A DNA stretch of 64,000 nt. Source: a gamma proteobacterium HdN1 (GTDB taxonomy: Bacteria > Pseudomonadota > Gammaproteobacteria > Pseudomonadales > Ketobacteraceae). Each line of letters opens with the position of its first letter. The first letter of the stretch is position 1. The notes under the pieces are model-generated. The model was not told the origin of the DNA, ran no database searches, and saw only the letters and a program-made list of their open reading frames with translations. Of this stretch, positions 1-10,445 are shown in pieces. The DNA lies in assembly GCA_000198515.1 (NCBI GenBank), contig FP929140.1:408527-472526 (forward strand), written 5' to 3'. Position numbers and translations under genes: made by a program.

Positions 1-290
1 CAGCGCGGCGCATCCGGAGAGGATTTGAGGTCGAAATAGTGGCTTTCCGGCAAAAATTGCGTCGGGTCAACCACCTTGGTCTCAATAATGCGGCCGATCC
101 CGTAGATGCCGGGGATTTTGCAGTTGCTGTGGTAGACAAAAACCAAATCGCCTACGCGAGTGTCGTCGCGCAGCATGTTGCGGGCTTGGTAGTTGCGAAC
201 GCCATCCCAGATTTCGCCTTGTTTGTCGCGTGCTTTGAGGTCGTCTATACTAAAAACATTCGGCTCGGTCTTGAATACCCAATAAGCCAT
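1..290 (-). CDS. EVE domain-containing protein (5' part only)
   Basis: Reading the minus strand from an ATG at 290 gives an open frame of 96 codons that runs off the left edge. It begins MAYWVFKTEP and continues with a DGVRNYQARNML stretch and a VFVYHSN stretch. These match the EVE (PUA-like) fold, a small family thought to bind modified bases in nucleic acids. An AAGGA ribosome-binding site lies 7 bases before the ATG. About 55-60 residues should be missing, since the family is usually near 150 residues. The domain call rests on recognisable N-terminal motifs; the molecular role is known only by family. Confidence 0.88.
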   Translation of the reverse strand, partial: MAYWVFKTEPNVFSIDDLKARDKQGEIWDGVRNYQARNMLRDDTRVGDLVFVYHSNCKIPGIYGIGRIIETKVVDPTQFLPESHYFDLKSSPDAPR

Positions 291-947
291 GTGGTGGTCC
301 TTGCAAAAAAAAGGGGGAATGGCCCAGCATTTGGGGCCTGATGCTACAAACGGATTTGAAAAATGATGCAAATAGGATTATGGTTTACGGACGGATTTGT
401 CTATCTCATCCGATTTTGGCAACTATCCCTCATTTAGGTTCAATCGACAAGGCGCCCTTGTCCCGCTGGCTCAGCGTTTCACTGCTATGCAGCGCTTGAT
501 TGAATGAGGCGCGATCGCTGATTGTTTCTGCAATCGCCTAGCAGAGTCCTACGTTCGCCACCTGTAGCGTCGATTCTGCGGTTAGTGACTGTTTACGGTT
601 CGCAAACATACTGCTGTCAGCAAAAGTTCGCCGTTATTAACAATGTTTTGCCGGAAAAGCGGCGCAGTTGTTGTCGGGAAGAGCGGCGCATCCAGCGTTG
701 GGTGCCTGCAATGTATGATCGAATCACCGTTTGTAGCCAATGTTTGCTGCAAAAAAGTAGCCTGTGTCGATTGAGCTTGTTGATATCAAGCCGTCGTTAC
801 TAGTGATGTTCGTGAACCCTCTTGATGTTCGCGAATTACCGACGTCCGTGACGTCTCGTTAAGCGAGAAGCCTCCGCCCAGTCTTTGGAGGCGATCACTA
901 GCGAGTTCGTCAGTTTTGTTAACTTGTCAGTAGCGAAATAAAAATCA
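291..947. other. intergenic region without a convincing gene
   Basis: This stretch separates the divergently oriented EVE gene and the zinc-ribbon ORF. A 93-codon open frame at 522-803 has no ribosome-binding site and no recognisable motif, so I do not call it. I looked for a 6S RNA-like or tRNA-like fold and saw none. The right part (804-852) holds short imperfect direct repeats described separately. Confidence 0.5.
804..852. repeat. three imperfect 13-bp direct repeats
   Basis: TGATGTTCGTGAA at 804, TGATGTTCGCGAA at 823 and the weaker CGACGTCCGTGAC at 840 are spaced 19 and 17 bases apart. The first two differ at one base. Spacing of this kind can reflect a protein-binding array or chance. 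No function can be assigned. Confidence 0.4.
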
Positions 948-1382
948 ATGCTTCAAGAATTAAAACCTGAAATCAACTTTTGCAGTTGTGGGTGTGAGGC
1001 GCGTTTAGTCAAAGAAAACACCTCTAGCGGAAAGCGCCGCAAGCCCAAATACTTTGTTGCGTGTCTTGACGAAGTTTGCGGAAAGCGCGGCAAGGTTAGC
1101 AGCTTTCCGTGGCAAGCGATCCTTGAGTGGAATGCGGGTGAAGAGTCCGAGTTTCCTGATGACTTTCCCGTACCTTTCGTAAATGCTTTCGGTTTAACGA
1201 ACGATGAAACCCGCCAGCTGCTGGCGCGCAAACGAAACCATTGCGAAGAGCAAATCCAGAAGCTCAAAGGCGCTAACAACAACGGCGCGTCTGCTCAAGA
1301 AAAGTTGAAAAGCCTGCATTTGCAGCTCGATTGGTTGCGATATGGTCAAACGTGGTTGGATTGCCGTACTGCGCGTCTCTGA
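948..1382 (+). CDS. small Lar-like zinc-ribbon protein, function unknown
   Basis: A 144-residue protein. Residues 11-21 read FCSCGCEARLV and residues 36-49 read FVACLDEVCGKRGK, followed by AILEWN near residue 60. This order (Cys cluster, G-EA-LV, about 20 residues, V-C-x4-C-G, AI--WN) resembles the Lar / restriction-alleviation zinc-ribbon family, common in phages and some bacterial chromosomes. Cys12, Cys14, Cys16, Cys39 and Cys44 are candidate metal ligands. The C-terminal half (about 75-135) is charged and probably helical. No clear ribosome-binding site precedes the ATG. It stands alone between the EVE gene and tRNA-Pro, with no phage genes nearby. The family link is an inference from pattern only. 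Confidence 0.6.
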   Translation: MLQELKPEINFCSCGCEARLVKENTSSGKRRKPKYFVACLDEVCGKRGKVSSFPWQAILEWNAGEESEFPDDFPVPFVNAFGLTNDETRQLLARKRNHCEEQIQKLKGANNNGASAQEKLKSLHLQLDWLRYGQTWLDCRTARL

Positions 1383-1489
1383 GTGCAGGCCAAGCAGATT
1401 GATGCGGGGGGCATGCAGATGCTGGTCATGTTTCGCATGCGCGAGCGGAATTGAAAGCTGAAAGAAGTTTGGTAGCGGCTTGATTTTAA

Positions 1490-1566
1490 TGGTCGGAGTG
1501 AGAGGATTCGAACCTCCGGCCCCTGCTTCCCGAAAGCAGTGCTCTACCAAGCTGAGCTACACTCCG
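1490..1566 (-). tRNA. tRNA-Pro (CGG)
   Basis: A 77-base cloverleaf on the minus strand begins CGGAGTG and ends with CACTCCG, discriminator A and an encoded CCA at 1492-1490. The anticodon stem CTGCT/AGCAG encloses the loop TTCGGGA, giving anticodon CGG for proline. The T arm has GGTTCGAATCC. No introns or unusual loops are seen. Confidence 0.97.
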
Positions 1567-1742
1567 AGGCCGTTGAGTTGCGGATTATATTTTCTGAAGC
1601 AAAGAGATACAACCGGATTCCGATAATTTCCTTGTTTTGCATCGCGAAGCAACCGTAGAGCTAGGCATGTAGGTCTGCCTCTGTGGTTCACCCGCTGTCG
1701 CTTTTGTAGCGGATGCGCCGCATTTCATCAGGACTGATGGAC

Positions 1743-1771
1743 TTGCAGGCGGCTATTTATTCCCGTACAAT
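1743..1771 (+). promoter_or_regulatory. candidate sigma-70 promoter for rplU-rpmA
   Basis: TTGCAG at 1743-1748 and TACAAT at 1766-1771 are separated by exactly 17 bases. The site lies 188 bases before the rplU start, leaving a long untranslated leader. No other gene is seen between tRNA-Pro (1566) and rplU (1959). Confidence 0.6.
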
Positions 1772-1958
1772 TGCGGCCCCTATGCCTTGCATCCTCGATC
1801 TGTGCTGCGCCGAGGCGATCCGCGTAGCCTACGTCGATCCAGATAGCGCAACAGAACGAATGCAATCGAAGGCAGCACAAGGCGAAACACATCGGATTTA
1901 CACAAGATTCAGTCGATTGGGGCAGGCGCCTCACGGCATCCCTATTGGAGTCAGCACA

Positions 1959-2270
1959 ATGTATGCGGTAATTCAAAGTGGCGGTAAACAGTACAGAGTG
2001 GCTGAAGGCGCACTGCTCAAGCTTGAACTGATCGAAGCCGAACCAGGCAGCACGATTGAGTTTGATAAAGTATTGATGGTGGCCAACGGCGAGAGCGTGC
2101 AAGTGGGCGCACCACTGGTTGCAGGAAGCAAAGTTTCTGCGGAAGTTGTGGGCCACGGCCGTCATGACAAAGTCAAAATTGTCAAATTCCGCCGCCGCAA
2201 GCACCACCGCAAGCAAATGGGCCACCGTCAGTGGTACACCCAAGTAAAAATTACGGGCATCAGCGCCTAA
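1959..2270 (+). CDS. rplU: 50S ribosomal protein L21
   Basis: A 103-residue protein, the same length as E. coli L21, beginning [14 protein letters not shown], the signature N-terminus of the family. The conserved basic stretch [16 protein letters not shown] near residues 72-87 binds 23S rRNA. The frame is open upstream to 1713, but the ATG at 1959 has GGAG at 1947-1950 and gives the family length, so that start is used. rpmA follows after 26 bases, forming the usual rplU-rpmA pair of the large ribosomal subunit. Confidence 0.98.
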   Translation: MYAVIQSGGKQYRVAEGALLKLELIEAEPGSTIEFDKVLMVANGESVQVGAPLVAGSKVSAEVVGHGRHDKVKIVKFRRRKHHRKQMGHRQWYTQVKITGISA

Positions 2271-2296
2271 TCTAAGCGAATTTTGGAGGCTGAACA

Positions 2297-2557
2297 ATGG
2301 CACATAAAAAGGCGGCGGGCAGTTCCCGCAACGGCCGCGACTCAGAAAGCAAGCGCCTTGGCGTTAAACGTTATGGCGGTCAGGTAATCAAGGCAGGCAA
2401 CATCATCGTTCGCCAACGTGGCACGGAATTCCATCCGGGCGCCAACGTGGGAATGGGCCGCGATCATACTTTGTTTGCCAAAGTGGAAGGCGAAGTGCGT
2501 TTCGACGTAAAAGGCCCCTTTAACCGTCGTATCGTGTCCATTGTACCGGCGGCTTAG
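2297..2557 (+). CDS. rpmA: 50S ribosomal protein L27
   Basis: An 86-residue protein starting [16 protein letters not shown]. This glycine/serine-rich N-terminus reaches towards the peptidyl-transferase centre in family members. The conserved [20 protein letters not shown] and GRDHTLFA blocks are all present. GGAGG precedes the ATG. It is co-directional with rplU and followed 26 bases after its stop by a strong intrinsic terminator, so rplU-rpmA form a two-gene unit. Confidence 0.98.
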   Translation: MAHKKAAGSSRNGRDSESKRLGVKRYGGQVIKAGNIIVRQRGTEFHPGANVGMGRDHTLFAKVEGEVRFDVKGPFNRRIVSIVPAA

Positions 2558-2582
2558 TCGCTCGGCTTAGATGGATGGCGTC

Positions 2583-2609
2583 AAAAAACCCCACCTTGGT
2601 GGGGTTTTT
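2583..2609 (+). terminator. intrinsic terminator after rpmA
   Basis: CCCCAC (2589-2594) pairs with GTGGGG (2599-2604) around the loop CTTG. The stem is flanked by an A-run on the left and TTTTT on the right. It ends the rplU-rpmA unit. The symmetric A/T flanks could allow function in both directions, but no convergent gene is present. Confidence 0.9.
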
Positions 2610-2710
2610 GTGTATTTGGGCGGCCGATCCCGTGAATGAAACCCTGTACAATGGGCAGGATGAGCGTTGTAAGGTGGGCGGTCGAATTGGCTGCAAGCGC
2701 AAACCTTGGG

Positions 2711-2784
2711 TGGTGGCTAGTAACTTAAGTAGTGGCTGGTAGCTTGAGTAGTGGCTGGTAGCTTGAGTAGTGGCTGGCAATGAG
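2711..2784. repeat. 19-bp tandem repeat, about 3.9 copies, just upstream of obgE
   Basis: Units begin at 2711, 2730, 2749 and 2768. The second and third are identical (TAGTGGCTGGTAGCTTGAG). The first differs at several positions, and the fourth is 17 bases and ends TGGCAATGAG. The array lies 46 bases before the obgE ATG, in the presumed 5' leader. The identity of the central copies suggests recent slippage or copying. Confidence 0.9.
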
Positions 2785-2803
2785 TCGCTGCTGCCAAATG
2801 TGA

Positions 2804-4018
<1,215 letters not shown>

Positions 4019-4022
4019 AGCC

Positions 4023-5168
4023 ATGACGAAAAAATCAGTAGTACAGCGATCGGATTTAGGCGCTTGTCGCCGGTGGGTTGTGAAGATTGGCAGCGCATTG
4101 TTGACCGATAACGGGCGCGGTTTGGATCGCGCGGCCATCAATGGCTGGGTTGAACAAATTGCATGGTTGCGTGCGCAAGGCGTCGAAGTGGTGCTGGTCT
4201 CCTCGGGCGCAGTGGCTGAGGGTATGTGCCGCCTCGGCTGGAAAACACGTCCACATGCTGTGCATGAGCTACAAGCTGCAGCGGCCGTGGGTCAGATGGG
4301 GCTCGTCCAGACTTGGGAATCATTGTTTCAGCAGCACCAATTGCAAACGGCACAAATCTTAGTGACGCACGATGATCTCTCCAACCGTAAGCGCTATCTG
4401 AACAGCCGTAGTACGCTACTTACCTTGCTAAGTTTTGGAATCATCCCAGTCGTAAACGAGAACGACACGGTTGTTACCGATGAGATCCGTTTCGGTGACA
4501 ACGATACGTTGGGCGCTCTGGTGGCCAATCTCGTTGAGGCCGACCTGTTGGTGATCCTCACCGATCAGCTCGGCATGTTCGACAAAGACCCACGCGAATA
4601 CGCCGACGCTCGCCTGCTTGAAATGGGGCACGCGGGTGATCCTGCGCTTATGGAAATGGCCAGCGGCAAATCGGGTTCGCTGGGGCGTGGCGGCATGGCA
4701 ACCAAGGTTCGAGCGGCGCGGTTGGCTGCGCGCTCGGGTGCGCCGACGCTCATTGTGGGCGGTAAGCAGCCCGATGTGATTCGACGGGCGTTTCAAGGGG
4801 ATTCCTTAGGAACGCTACTGCTTGCCGATCTCGCGCCCCTCACGGCTCGGAAACAGTGGTTGGCGGGCCATCTACAGATGAGGGGAACCGTTCAGCTGGA
4901 TGAAGGTGCAGTGCGCGCGCTGCGTGAGAAGGGAGTAAGCCTTCTGCCAGTCGGTGTGTCTGGCGTTACGGGCGACTACTCGCGCGGCGAGATGGTACTG
5001 TGCGTTGGGCCTGATGGCGAGCGCGTGGCGCGTGGGCTTACGAACTACAGCGCAGAAGAAACCCGAAAAATCCTGCGGGCTTCCACGGATTCGATCACCG
5101 CTCGCCTTGGGTATGTGTATGAACCCGAATTGATGCACCGAGACAATATGGTGATCTTTCCTGGGTAG
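4023..5168 (+). CDS. proB: glutamate 5-kinase
   Basis: A 381-residue protein that phosphorylates glutamate in the first step of proline synthesis. The N-terminal amino-acid-kinase domain shows [10 protein letters not shown] near residue 20, VSSGAVAEG near 60 and the NENDTVV block near 145. The last 90-100 residues (from about 285, beginning [10 protein letters not shown]) form a PUA domain, as in full-length bacterial ProB. It starts 4 bases after obgE, with only weak ribosome-binding sequence, so translational coupling to obgE is likely. The obgE-proB pairing is common in gammaproteobacteria. Confidence 0.97.
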   Translation: MTKKSVVQRSDLGACRRWVVKIGSALLTDNGRGLDRAAINGWVEQIAWLRAQGVEVVLVSSGAVAEGMCRLGWKTRPHAVHELQAAAAVGQMGLVQTWESLFQQHQLQTAQILVTHDDLSNRKRYLNSRSTLLTLLSFGIIPVVNENDTVVTDEIRFGDNDTLGALVANLVEADLLVILTDQLGMFDKDPREYADARLLEMGHAGDPALMEMASGKSGSLGRGGMATKVRAARLAARSGAPTLIVGGKQPDVIRRAFQGDSLGTLLLADLAPLTARKQWLAGHLQMRGTVQLDEGAVRALREKGVSLLPVGVSGVTGDYSRGEMVLCVGPDGERVARGLTNYSAEETRKILRASTDSITARLGYVYEPELMHRDNMVIFPG

Positions 5169-5285
5169 TGCTCGATTAGATCGTGCTCGCGGTTCGCTTG
5201 CTGGCTAAAAAGCCCAGCAGGGCGCGCGGGCTAGTAGTTCGGTGATGCGATGGCTTAGTAGCCAAGTTCATATAAATTAGAAAAC

Positions 5286-5314
5286 AAAAAAGGCCGGATC
5301 TCCCGGCCTTTTTT
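5286..5314. terminator. bidirectional intrinsic terminator between proB and rpsT
   Basis: AAAAAAGGCCGG (5286-5297) pairs with CCGGCCTTTTTT (5303-5314) around the 5-base loop ATCTC. The symmetric A and T runs allow it to stop both proB (plus) and the convergent rpsT (minus), whose stop is at 5330. Confidence 0.93.
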
Positions 5315-5329
5315 GTCATTGCCTATGGC

Positions 5330-5596
5330 TTAAGCGGCCATTGCTTTGATGCGTGCATTCAAGCGGCTCTTATGACGAGCTGCTTTGTTTTTGTGGATGA
5401 TGCCCTTGCTGGCAATCCGATCAATTACAGGCTGCGCTTCTTTGAAAGCTTCCTGTGCTGCGGGCTTGTCGCCGGCGCGGATTGCTGCAATCACTTTTTT
5501 GATGTAAGTGCGAACCACGGAGCGCAGACCGATATTGTGTCGGCGGCGCTTCTCAGATTGGCGCGCACGTTTTTTTGCTTGCTTTGTATTAGCCAA
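5330..5596 (-). CDS. rpsT: 30S ribosomal protein S20
   Basis: An 88-residue basic protein beginning [18 protein letters not shown], typical of S20, which binds 16S rRNA early in 30S assembly. The start codon is TTG (minus strand 5596-5594), preceded by GAGGAG. E. coli rpsT also starts at UUG, which is linked there to autogenous translational control, so the rare start appears conserved. A strong promoter and a hairpin lie upstream. The gene is single and ends at the shared terminator with proB. Confidence 0.98.
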   Translation of the reverse strand: MANTKQAKKRARQSEKRRRHNIGLRSVVRTYIKKVIAAIRAGDKPAAQEAFKEAQPVIDRIASKGIIHKNKAARHKSRLNARIKAMAA

Positions 5597-5670
5597 GGTC
5601 CTGCTCCTCGCAAATGATCAGGTACAAAAACTGCTTAAGTAAAAACGTGGGAAAACGTCAATGAAAATCG

Positions 5671-5691
5671 GCTTGGTAAAAAAAACCAAGC
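5671..5691 (-). other. hairpin in the rpsT 5' leader
   Basis: GCTTGGT (5671-5677) and ACCAAGC (5685-5691) form a perfect 7-bp stem with a 7-base homopolymer loop (A on plus, T on minus). It lies between the rpsT promoter and the UUG start, so it would sit in the rpsT leader RNA as a stem with a U7 loop. It could take part in leader folding, but this is not shown by sequence. Confidence 0.55.
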
Positions 5692-5706
5692 ACACGGGGA
5701 CGCGAA

Positions 5707-5735
5707 ATTATTCACGCTTTGTGTTCGGCTGTCAA
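5707..5735 (-). promoter_or_regulatory. strong sigma-70 promoter for rpsT
   Basis: On the minus strand, TTGACA (5735-5730) and AATAAT (5712-5707) are separated by 17 bases. This is 11 of 12 consensus matches. It gives an rpsT leader of about 100 bases containing the U7-loop hairpin. Confidence 0.85.
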
Positions 5736-5869
5736 TCACAAAGCGACTGAATCTGCGGCATAATACCCGCATCTGTACGGGCACGCCACTTTTTCTCATC
5801 CGTTTGCTTGGATCCTCGGCCCATGCGCTTCGCCAAACCCGCTTCTAGGCAATGGGGCGTATGAGTAGT

Positions 5870-5899
5870 GTGCCATGCGCCTAGGCTTTCCTGTATAGT
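5870..5899 (+). promoter_or_regulatory. possible promoter for ribF
   Basis: TATAGT at 5894-5899 lies 28 bases before the ribF ATG, with a partial -35 match GTGCCA at 5870-5875 and an 18-base spacer. The -35 box is weak, so this is a tentative call. Confidence 0.35.
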
Positions 5900-5927
5900 T
5901 CACTTTTTTGGCAATAGCAGGAAACTC

Positions 5928-6878
5928 ATGGAGATCATCCGAGGGCTGCACAATCTGGGCCCGCAACCACACAGCACGCAAGCTTGCGTTGCGACCGTGG
6001 GCAATTTCGATGGTGTGCACCTTGGGCACGCGGCGATCATCCAGCAGCTAAAAGAGCATGGGGCGCGTTTAGGGGTGCCGTCGTGCGTGATGGTGTTTGA
6101 GCCGCAGCCCCGCGAATTCTTTGCGCCACAAACGGCACCTGCGCGCCTGACCACATTGCGCGAGAAGGCGGAAATCCTAGCGGAGATGGGGGTTGACCAG
6201 TTGCTCTGTGTTCGTTTTGACCGGAAATTCTGCGCTTTAAGTGCTGCCGAGTTTTGCGAGCGCGTTCTCGTTGGCGGGCTGGGAGTTCAGCATTTAGTGG
6301 TCGGCGACGATTTCCGCTTTGGGCATGATCGCGTGGGTGATTTCCACTTTCTGGAGCAGGCGGGCGCTACTTTTGGGTTCGGCGTCGAAGCGACCCGCAC
6401 GTTCGCATTGGAAGGCGAACGTGTCAGCAGCACGCGGATTCGAGAGGCGTTGGCGGCAGGGGATTTTGCTGCGGCACAACACTTGCTGGGGCGCCCGTTT
6501 GGATTTTCTGGTCGTGTTGCGCATGGCGATAAGCTCGGGCGCACTCTCGGAGTTCCTACCGCAAATCTTTGGCCCAATCGCCTTAAGTCGCCACTGCATG
6601 GAGTGTACGCGGTTTGGGCTGATTTAGGCGATGGAGCTCGCCGTCCAGCCGTTGCCAGTATCGGTGCTCGCCCTACAGTGGGCGGAACGCGCTGGCGGCT
6701 TGAAACGCATTTGCTGGATTTCCAAGGCGATCTGTATGGACGCCGTATGCGGGTAGAATTTATCACTCGAATCCGCGACGAGAAAAAATTTTCGGGGCTA
6801 GAAGAGCTGAAAGCCAATATTGACAACGATATTCAAATTGCGCGCGAGATTTTTTCTGGAATCAGCGCTGCGTGTTGA
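5928..6878 (+). CDS. ribF: bifunctional riboflavin kinase / FAD synthetase
   Basis: A 316-residue protein that makes FMN from riboflavin and then FAD. The N-terminal nucleotidyltransferase domain shows VGNFDGVHLGH (HxGH at 31-34) and SSTRIR at 167-172. The C-terminal kinase domain shows GRTLGVPTANL (PTAN at 210-213). The frame is open 20 codons further upstream, but the ATG at 5928 has AGGAA just before it and begins MEIIRGLHNL, which fits the family. It leads the ribF-ileS-lspA-fkpB-ispH series. The murJ gene often found just upstream is absent. Confidence 0.97.
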   Translation: MEIIRGLHNLGPQPHSTQACVATVGNFDGVHLGHAAIIQQLKEHGARLGVPSCVMVFEPQPREFFAPQTAPARLTTLREKAEILAEMGVDQLLCVRFDRKFCALSAAEFCERVLVGGLGVQHLVVGDDFRFGHDRVGDFHFLEQAGATFGFGVEATRTFALEGERVSSTRIREALAAGDFAAAQHLLGRPFGFSGRVAHGDKLGRTLGVPTANLWPNRLKSPLHGVYAVWADLGDGARRPAVASIGARPTVGGTRWRLETHLLDFQGDLYGRRMRVEFITRIRDEKKFSGLEELKANIDNDIQIAREIFSGISAAC

Positions 6879-6972
6879 GTAATTTTTACTGATCGTAAGT
6901 AGCGATTCAAACAGACACGTTTTTTAGGCATTCATGCGGTTAGAGCTACCGTACTTTTCAGATAGAGACAAT

Positions 6973-9786
6973 ATGGCCGACTATAAGCACACCCTGAATC
7001 TTCCTGAAACTTCCTTTTCCATGAAGGCGAACCTTCCCCAGCGTGAGCCAGAAATGCTCAGCCATTGGGATAAAATCGACCTATACAGCGCAATGAGTCA
7101 GGTTGGAGAGGGGCGCCCCCTGTTTGTGCTTCACGATGGCCCCCCTTATGCGAACGGTGATATTCATATCGGGCATGCGGTCAATAAAATTCTCAAAGAC
7201 GTAATTCTCAAATCGCGACGTCTATCCGGCTATAACGCTCCCTATGTACCGGGTTGGGATTGTCACGGCTTGCCGATAGAGCACAATGTTGAGAAGAAAT
7301 TTGGCAAAGCGGGCGTAAAACTGCCTGTTGCGGAGTTTCGCCAAAAGTGCCGCGAGTATGCCATGAAGCAGGTGGAAGGCCAACGCAAGGATTTTATTCG
7401 GCTGGGGGTTGCTGGTGATTGGCAGCGTCCTTATCTGACAATGGATTATAAGGTTGAGGCGAACATCGTTCGAGCTTTAGGTCGCATTATCGCCAATGGG
7501 CATCTCGTAAAAGGCTTCAAGCCAGTCTACTGGAGCGTAGTAGGCGGGTCTGCACTTGCAGAAGCGGAAGTTGAATACCAAGATAAAACCTCTACACAAG
7601 TGGACGTTCGCTTTGCGTTTGCTTCTCCCGCCCTGCTGGTGGAACGTTGCGGAATCCAATTATCTGATTCGGAAAAAGTCTCTGTCGTTATCTGGACCAC
7701 CACGCCGTGGACACTTCCTGCCAACCAAGCGGTTGCGCTGGGTGCAGAACTGGAATATAGCTTGGTTCGAGTGCAGTCTAGCCAAGGGAATGAAGTTTTG
7801 CTTCTGGCAAGCGATTTATTGAACACTGCACTTGCTCGTTATGAAGTCTCGAAAAGCGAAGTTCTGGGCGTGGTGGCAGGGAAGGCTTTGGAAGGGCTGC
7901 AATTGCAGCATCCGTTCTATGATCGAATCGTACCGATCATTCTTGGTGATCACGTTACTACCGAGGCAGGAACCGGTGCCGTCCACACCGCACCAGATCA
8001 TGGCTTAGACGACTTTTTTGTCGGTCAACGTTATGGGTTGGGCACCTTGAACTATGTGGGTGCGGACGGCTCCTATAGCGCTGCGACGCCACTCTTTGCT
8101 GGCGACCATGTTTATAAAGTGGAAGATAAAATTCTCGCCGCGTTGCGCGAACACGGCGCGTTGCTACATGAAGCAAAACTGCGGCACAGTTATCCCCATT
8201 GCTGGCGCACCAAGACACCACTGATTTTTCGCGCAACCCCGCAATGGTTTATTTCAATGCAGGAAAAAGGCTTGCTTGAACAATGCCGGCGGGAAGTAGA
8301 AAAAGTAGAGTGGCTGCCTGATTGGGGTAAGAATCGCATGGACGCGATGCTGGACAGCAGCCCCGACTGGTGCGTTTCTCGGCAGCGCACTTGGGGTGTT
8401 CCCATTACGTTATTTGTCCACAAGGAAACCCAGGCTCTCCATCCCCAAACGGCGGCACTGATTGAGAACGTTGCAAAACGTATTGAGGAAGAAGGCATTG
8501 ATGCGTGGTATCAGCTTGACGCAAGCGAGCTGATCGGAGCGGCCGCGCCTGATTACGAAAAGGTGATGGATACGCTGGACGTGTGGTTCGATTCTGGTGT
8601 AACCCACTCCACCGTGTTGGAGCAGCGCGATCATTTGCGCGTCCCCGCAGATCTTTATTTAGAGGGTTCCGACCAACACCGTGGCTGGTTTCAATCCTCG
8701 TTAAAAACTGCGGTTGCGATGCGTGGCGAAGCGCCCTATAAAGCGGTGTTGACTCATGGTTTTACCGTGGATCAACAAGGGAAAAAAATGTCTAAATCCC
8801 TAGGCAATGTGGTGTCTCCGCAAGACGTCGCCAAAGCGCTTGGGGCCGATGTGATTCGCCTGTGGGTTGCTGCTACTGATTATCGCGCCGAGATGACCGT
8901 TTCGGATGAAATTCTTAAGCGCACGGCAGATTCATATCGTCGTATTCGTAATACGGCACGCTTTCTACTAGCGAATTTGAACGGCTTCGATCCAAAAGAG
9001 CACCTGATTGCAACCGAGGACATGGTCGCGCTTGACCAATGGGTTGTGCACCGTGCTGCGGAGCTTCAGGAAGAAATCGTGGCGCATTACGCGCAGTATC
9101 AGCTGCACGCAATTTATCAGAAAGTACATAATTTCTGCTCGGTCGATTTGGGCGGTTTTTATTTGGATGTAATCAAGGATCGCCAATACACCGCTCGCCG
9201 CGGCGGCCACGCGCATCGTTCTGTACAAAGCGCGATTTATCATGTTGCGGAAGCCTTGGTGCGCTGGATTGCACCGATTTTGAGCTTTACTGCAGATGAG
9301 ATCTGGGCATTTATGCCAGGCGAACGAAGTGCGTCCGTACACCTCGAAACGTGGTATTTGCCGCTCACCACTCTGCCCGCTGATCTGCTCATGAATGCGG
9401 AGTATTGGGAGAACGTGCTAGCGGTGCGCGATGCGGTAAATAAGCAATTGGAAGCGGCTCGTGCGGCTGGCCTTATTAAAGGAAGCCTACAGGCCGAAGT
9501 CGATCTTTATTGCGGCGATGAGCTGCGGCAACTATTAAACCGGCTGCAAGACGAACTGAGGTTTGTATTGATTACATCAGCGGCGCGCGTGCATGCAATC
9601 TCCGAAGTTGGAAAAAACACAGAATTAGGCGATTTGCGCGTGCAGATTAGTGCAACAGAACATGCGAAATGCGCAAGGTGCTGGCACCATAGATCTGACG
9701 TTGGCCAACATGCAGGGAACGAAGATTTGTGTGGTCGATGCATTGATAACGTCGATGGTGTGGGTGAAACAAGGCGCTTTGCTTGA
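6973..9786 (+). CDS. ileS: isoleucine--tRNA ligase
   Basis: A 937-residue class I aminoacyl-tRNA synthetase. It begins [13 protein letters not shown], matching the E. coli start, so the ATG at 6973 is chosen over one 13 codons upstream. HIGH lies at 65-68 and KMSKS at 605-609. The large insertion between them (about 190-400) is the editing domain. A C-terminal zinc site is visible as CARCWHH and CGRC near residues 898-925. The length is within one residue of E. coli IleS. It is followed after 98 bases by lspA, the usual order. Confidence 0.98.
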   Translation: MADYKHTLNLPETSFSMKANLPQREPEMLSHWDKIDLYSAMSQVGEGRPLFVLHDGPPYANGDIHIGHAVNKILKDVILKSRRLSGYNAPYVPGWDCHGLPIEHNVEKKFGKAGVKLPVAEFRQKCREYAMKQVEGQRKDFIRLGVAGDWQRPYLTMDYKVEANIVRALGRIIANGHLVKGFKPVYWSVVGGSALAEAEVEYQDKTSTQVDVRFAFASPALLVERCGIQLSDSEKVSVVIWTTTPWTLPANQAVALGAELEYSLVRVQSSQGNEVLLLASDLLNTALARYEVSKSEVLGVVAGKALEGLQLQHPFYDRIVPIILGDHVTTEAGTGAVHTAPDHGLDDFFVGQRYGLGTLNYVGADGSYSAATPLFAGDHVYKVEDKILAALREHGALLHEAKLRHSYPHCWRTKTPLIFRATPQWFISMQEKGLLEQCRREVEKVEWLPDWGKNRMDAMLDSSPDWCVSRQRTWGVPITLFVHKETQALHPQTAALIENVAKRIEEEGIDAWYQLDASELIGAAAPDYEKVMDTLDVWFDSGVTHSTVLEQRDHLRVPADLYLEGSDQHRGWFQSSLKTAVAMRGEAPYKAVLTHGFTVDQQGKKMSKSLGNVVSPQDVAKALGADVIRLWVAATDYRAEMTVSDEILKRTADSYRRIRNTARFLLANLNGFDPKEHLIATEDMVALDQWVVHRAAELQEEIVAHYAQYQLHAIYQKVHNFCSVDLGGFYLDVIKDRQYTARRGGHAHRSVQSAIYHVAEALVRWIAPILSFTADEIWAFMPGERSASVHLETWYLPLTTLPADLLMNAEYWENVLAVRDAVNKQLEAARAAGLIKGSLQAEVDLYCGDELRQLLNRLQDELRFVLITSAARVHAISEVGKNTELGDLRVQISATEHAKCARCWHHRSDVGQHAGNEDLCGRCIDNVDGVGETRRFA

Positions 9787-9884
9787 GTGGACAAGGATCA
9801 TCAACAAATGTCCCTTGCTCCAAGTGCGTTTAGGCTGGTTATATCGAAAACGATTGTGCATTGTTTGTCGGGTAAAGGAGTAAT

Positions 9885-10445
9885 ATGAATTCGAATATGG
9901 CATCGCGCCGCCCGCCAGTGGGCAAAGCGACCTCGCAAGATACGCTTGCAGAAAGCACAAAGTCGCCGTTAGTGTGGCTGTGGTTGAGCGGCCTTGTGAT
10001 TTTGCTTGATCAAATTACTAAGCTTGCCATTACCGAGCTATACGCATACGGGGATTCCACCTCTGTCTGGTCTTTTTTTAATATCGTTCGCGCGCACAAT
10101 TATGGTGCCGCGTTTAGCTTTCTAGCCGGTGAAAGTGGTTGGCAACGCTGGTTTTTTGCAGCGATTGCCGTCGGTGTGAGTGTGATGCTGGTTCAATGGC
10201 TGCGTAAACTGCCTCGAGATGATTGGTTTATGGCGGTTGCGCTTAGCCTCGTGCTGGGTGGCGCGCTTGGGAATTTGATTGATCGAATCGTGCTTGGATA
10301 TGTGGTCGATTTCTTGGATTTTTTCTGGAGCGGCTACCATTTTCCCGCATTTAATATAGCGGACTCGGCAATTACCGTTGGAGCGTGCATGTTGGGTCTT
10401 GATATCTTGCGCCAAACGCGCAAAAAACCAGAGGGCAAATCATGA
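9885..10445 (+). CDS. lspA: lipoprotein signal peptidase (signal peptidase II)
   Basis: A 186-residue inner-membrane aspartic protease that removes signal peptides from prolipoproteins. Four hydrophobic segments are visible (about 29-47, 86-104, 115-129, 157-174). The catalytic aspartates are D133 in NLIDR and D160 in FNIADS. The N-terminus has about 25 polar residues before the first membrane segment, somewhat longer than in E. coli. An AAGGAG site precedes the ATG. Its TGA overlaps the fkpB ATG by 4 bases, indicating coupled translation. Confidence 0.97.
   Translation: MNSNMASRRPPVGKATSQDTLAESTKSPLVWLWLSGLVILLDQITKLAITELYAYGDSTSVWSFFNIVRAHNYGAAFSFLAGESGWQRWFFAAIAVGVSVMLVQWLRKLPRDDWFMAVALSLVLGGALGNLIDRIVLGYVVDFLDFFWSGYHFPAFNIADSAITVGACMLGLDILRQTRKKPEGKS

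Noticed and set aside
522-803. 93-codon open frame on the plus strand
   Set aside because: No ribosome-binding site, no recognisable motif and a composition (many Ser, Arg, Cys) typical of non-coding frames.
1194-1550. 118-codon minus-strand frame
   Set aside because: It runs through tRNA-Pro and antisense to the zinc-ribbon ORF; its N-terminus is translated tRNA sequence.
2520-2780. 86-codon minus-strand frame
   Set aside because: It crosses the rpmA terminator and the 19-bp repeats; the Ser/Thr-rich start is just the repeat read in frame.
9650-9883. 77-codon frame between ileS and lspA
   Set aside because: It overlaps the zinc-binding end of ileS in another frame and has no motif or ribosome-binding site.
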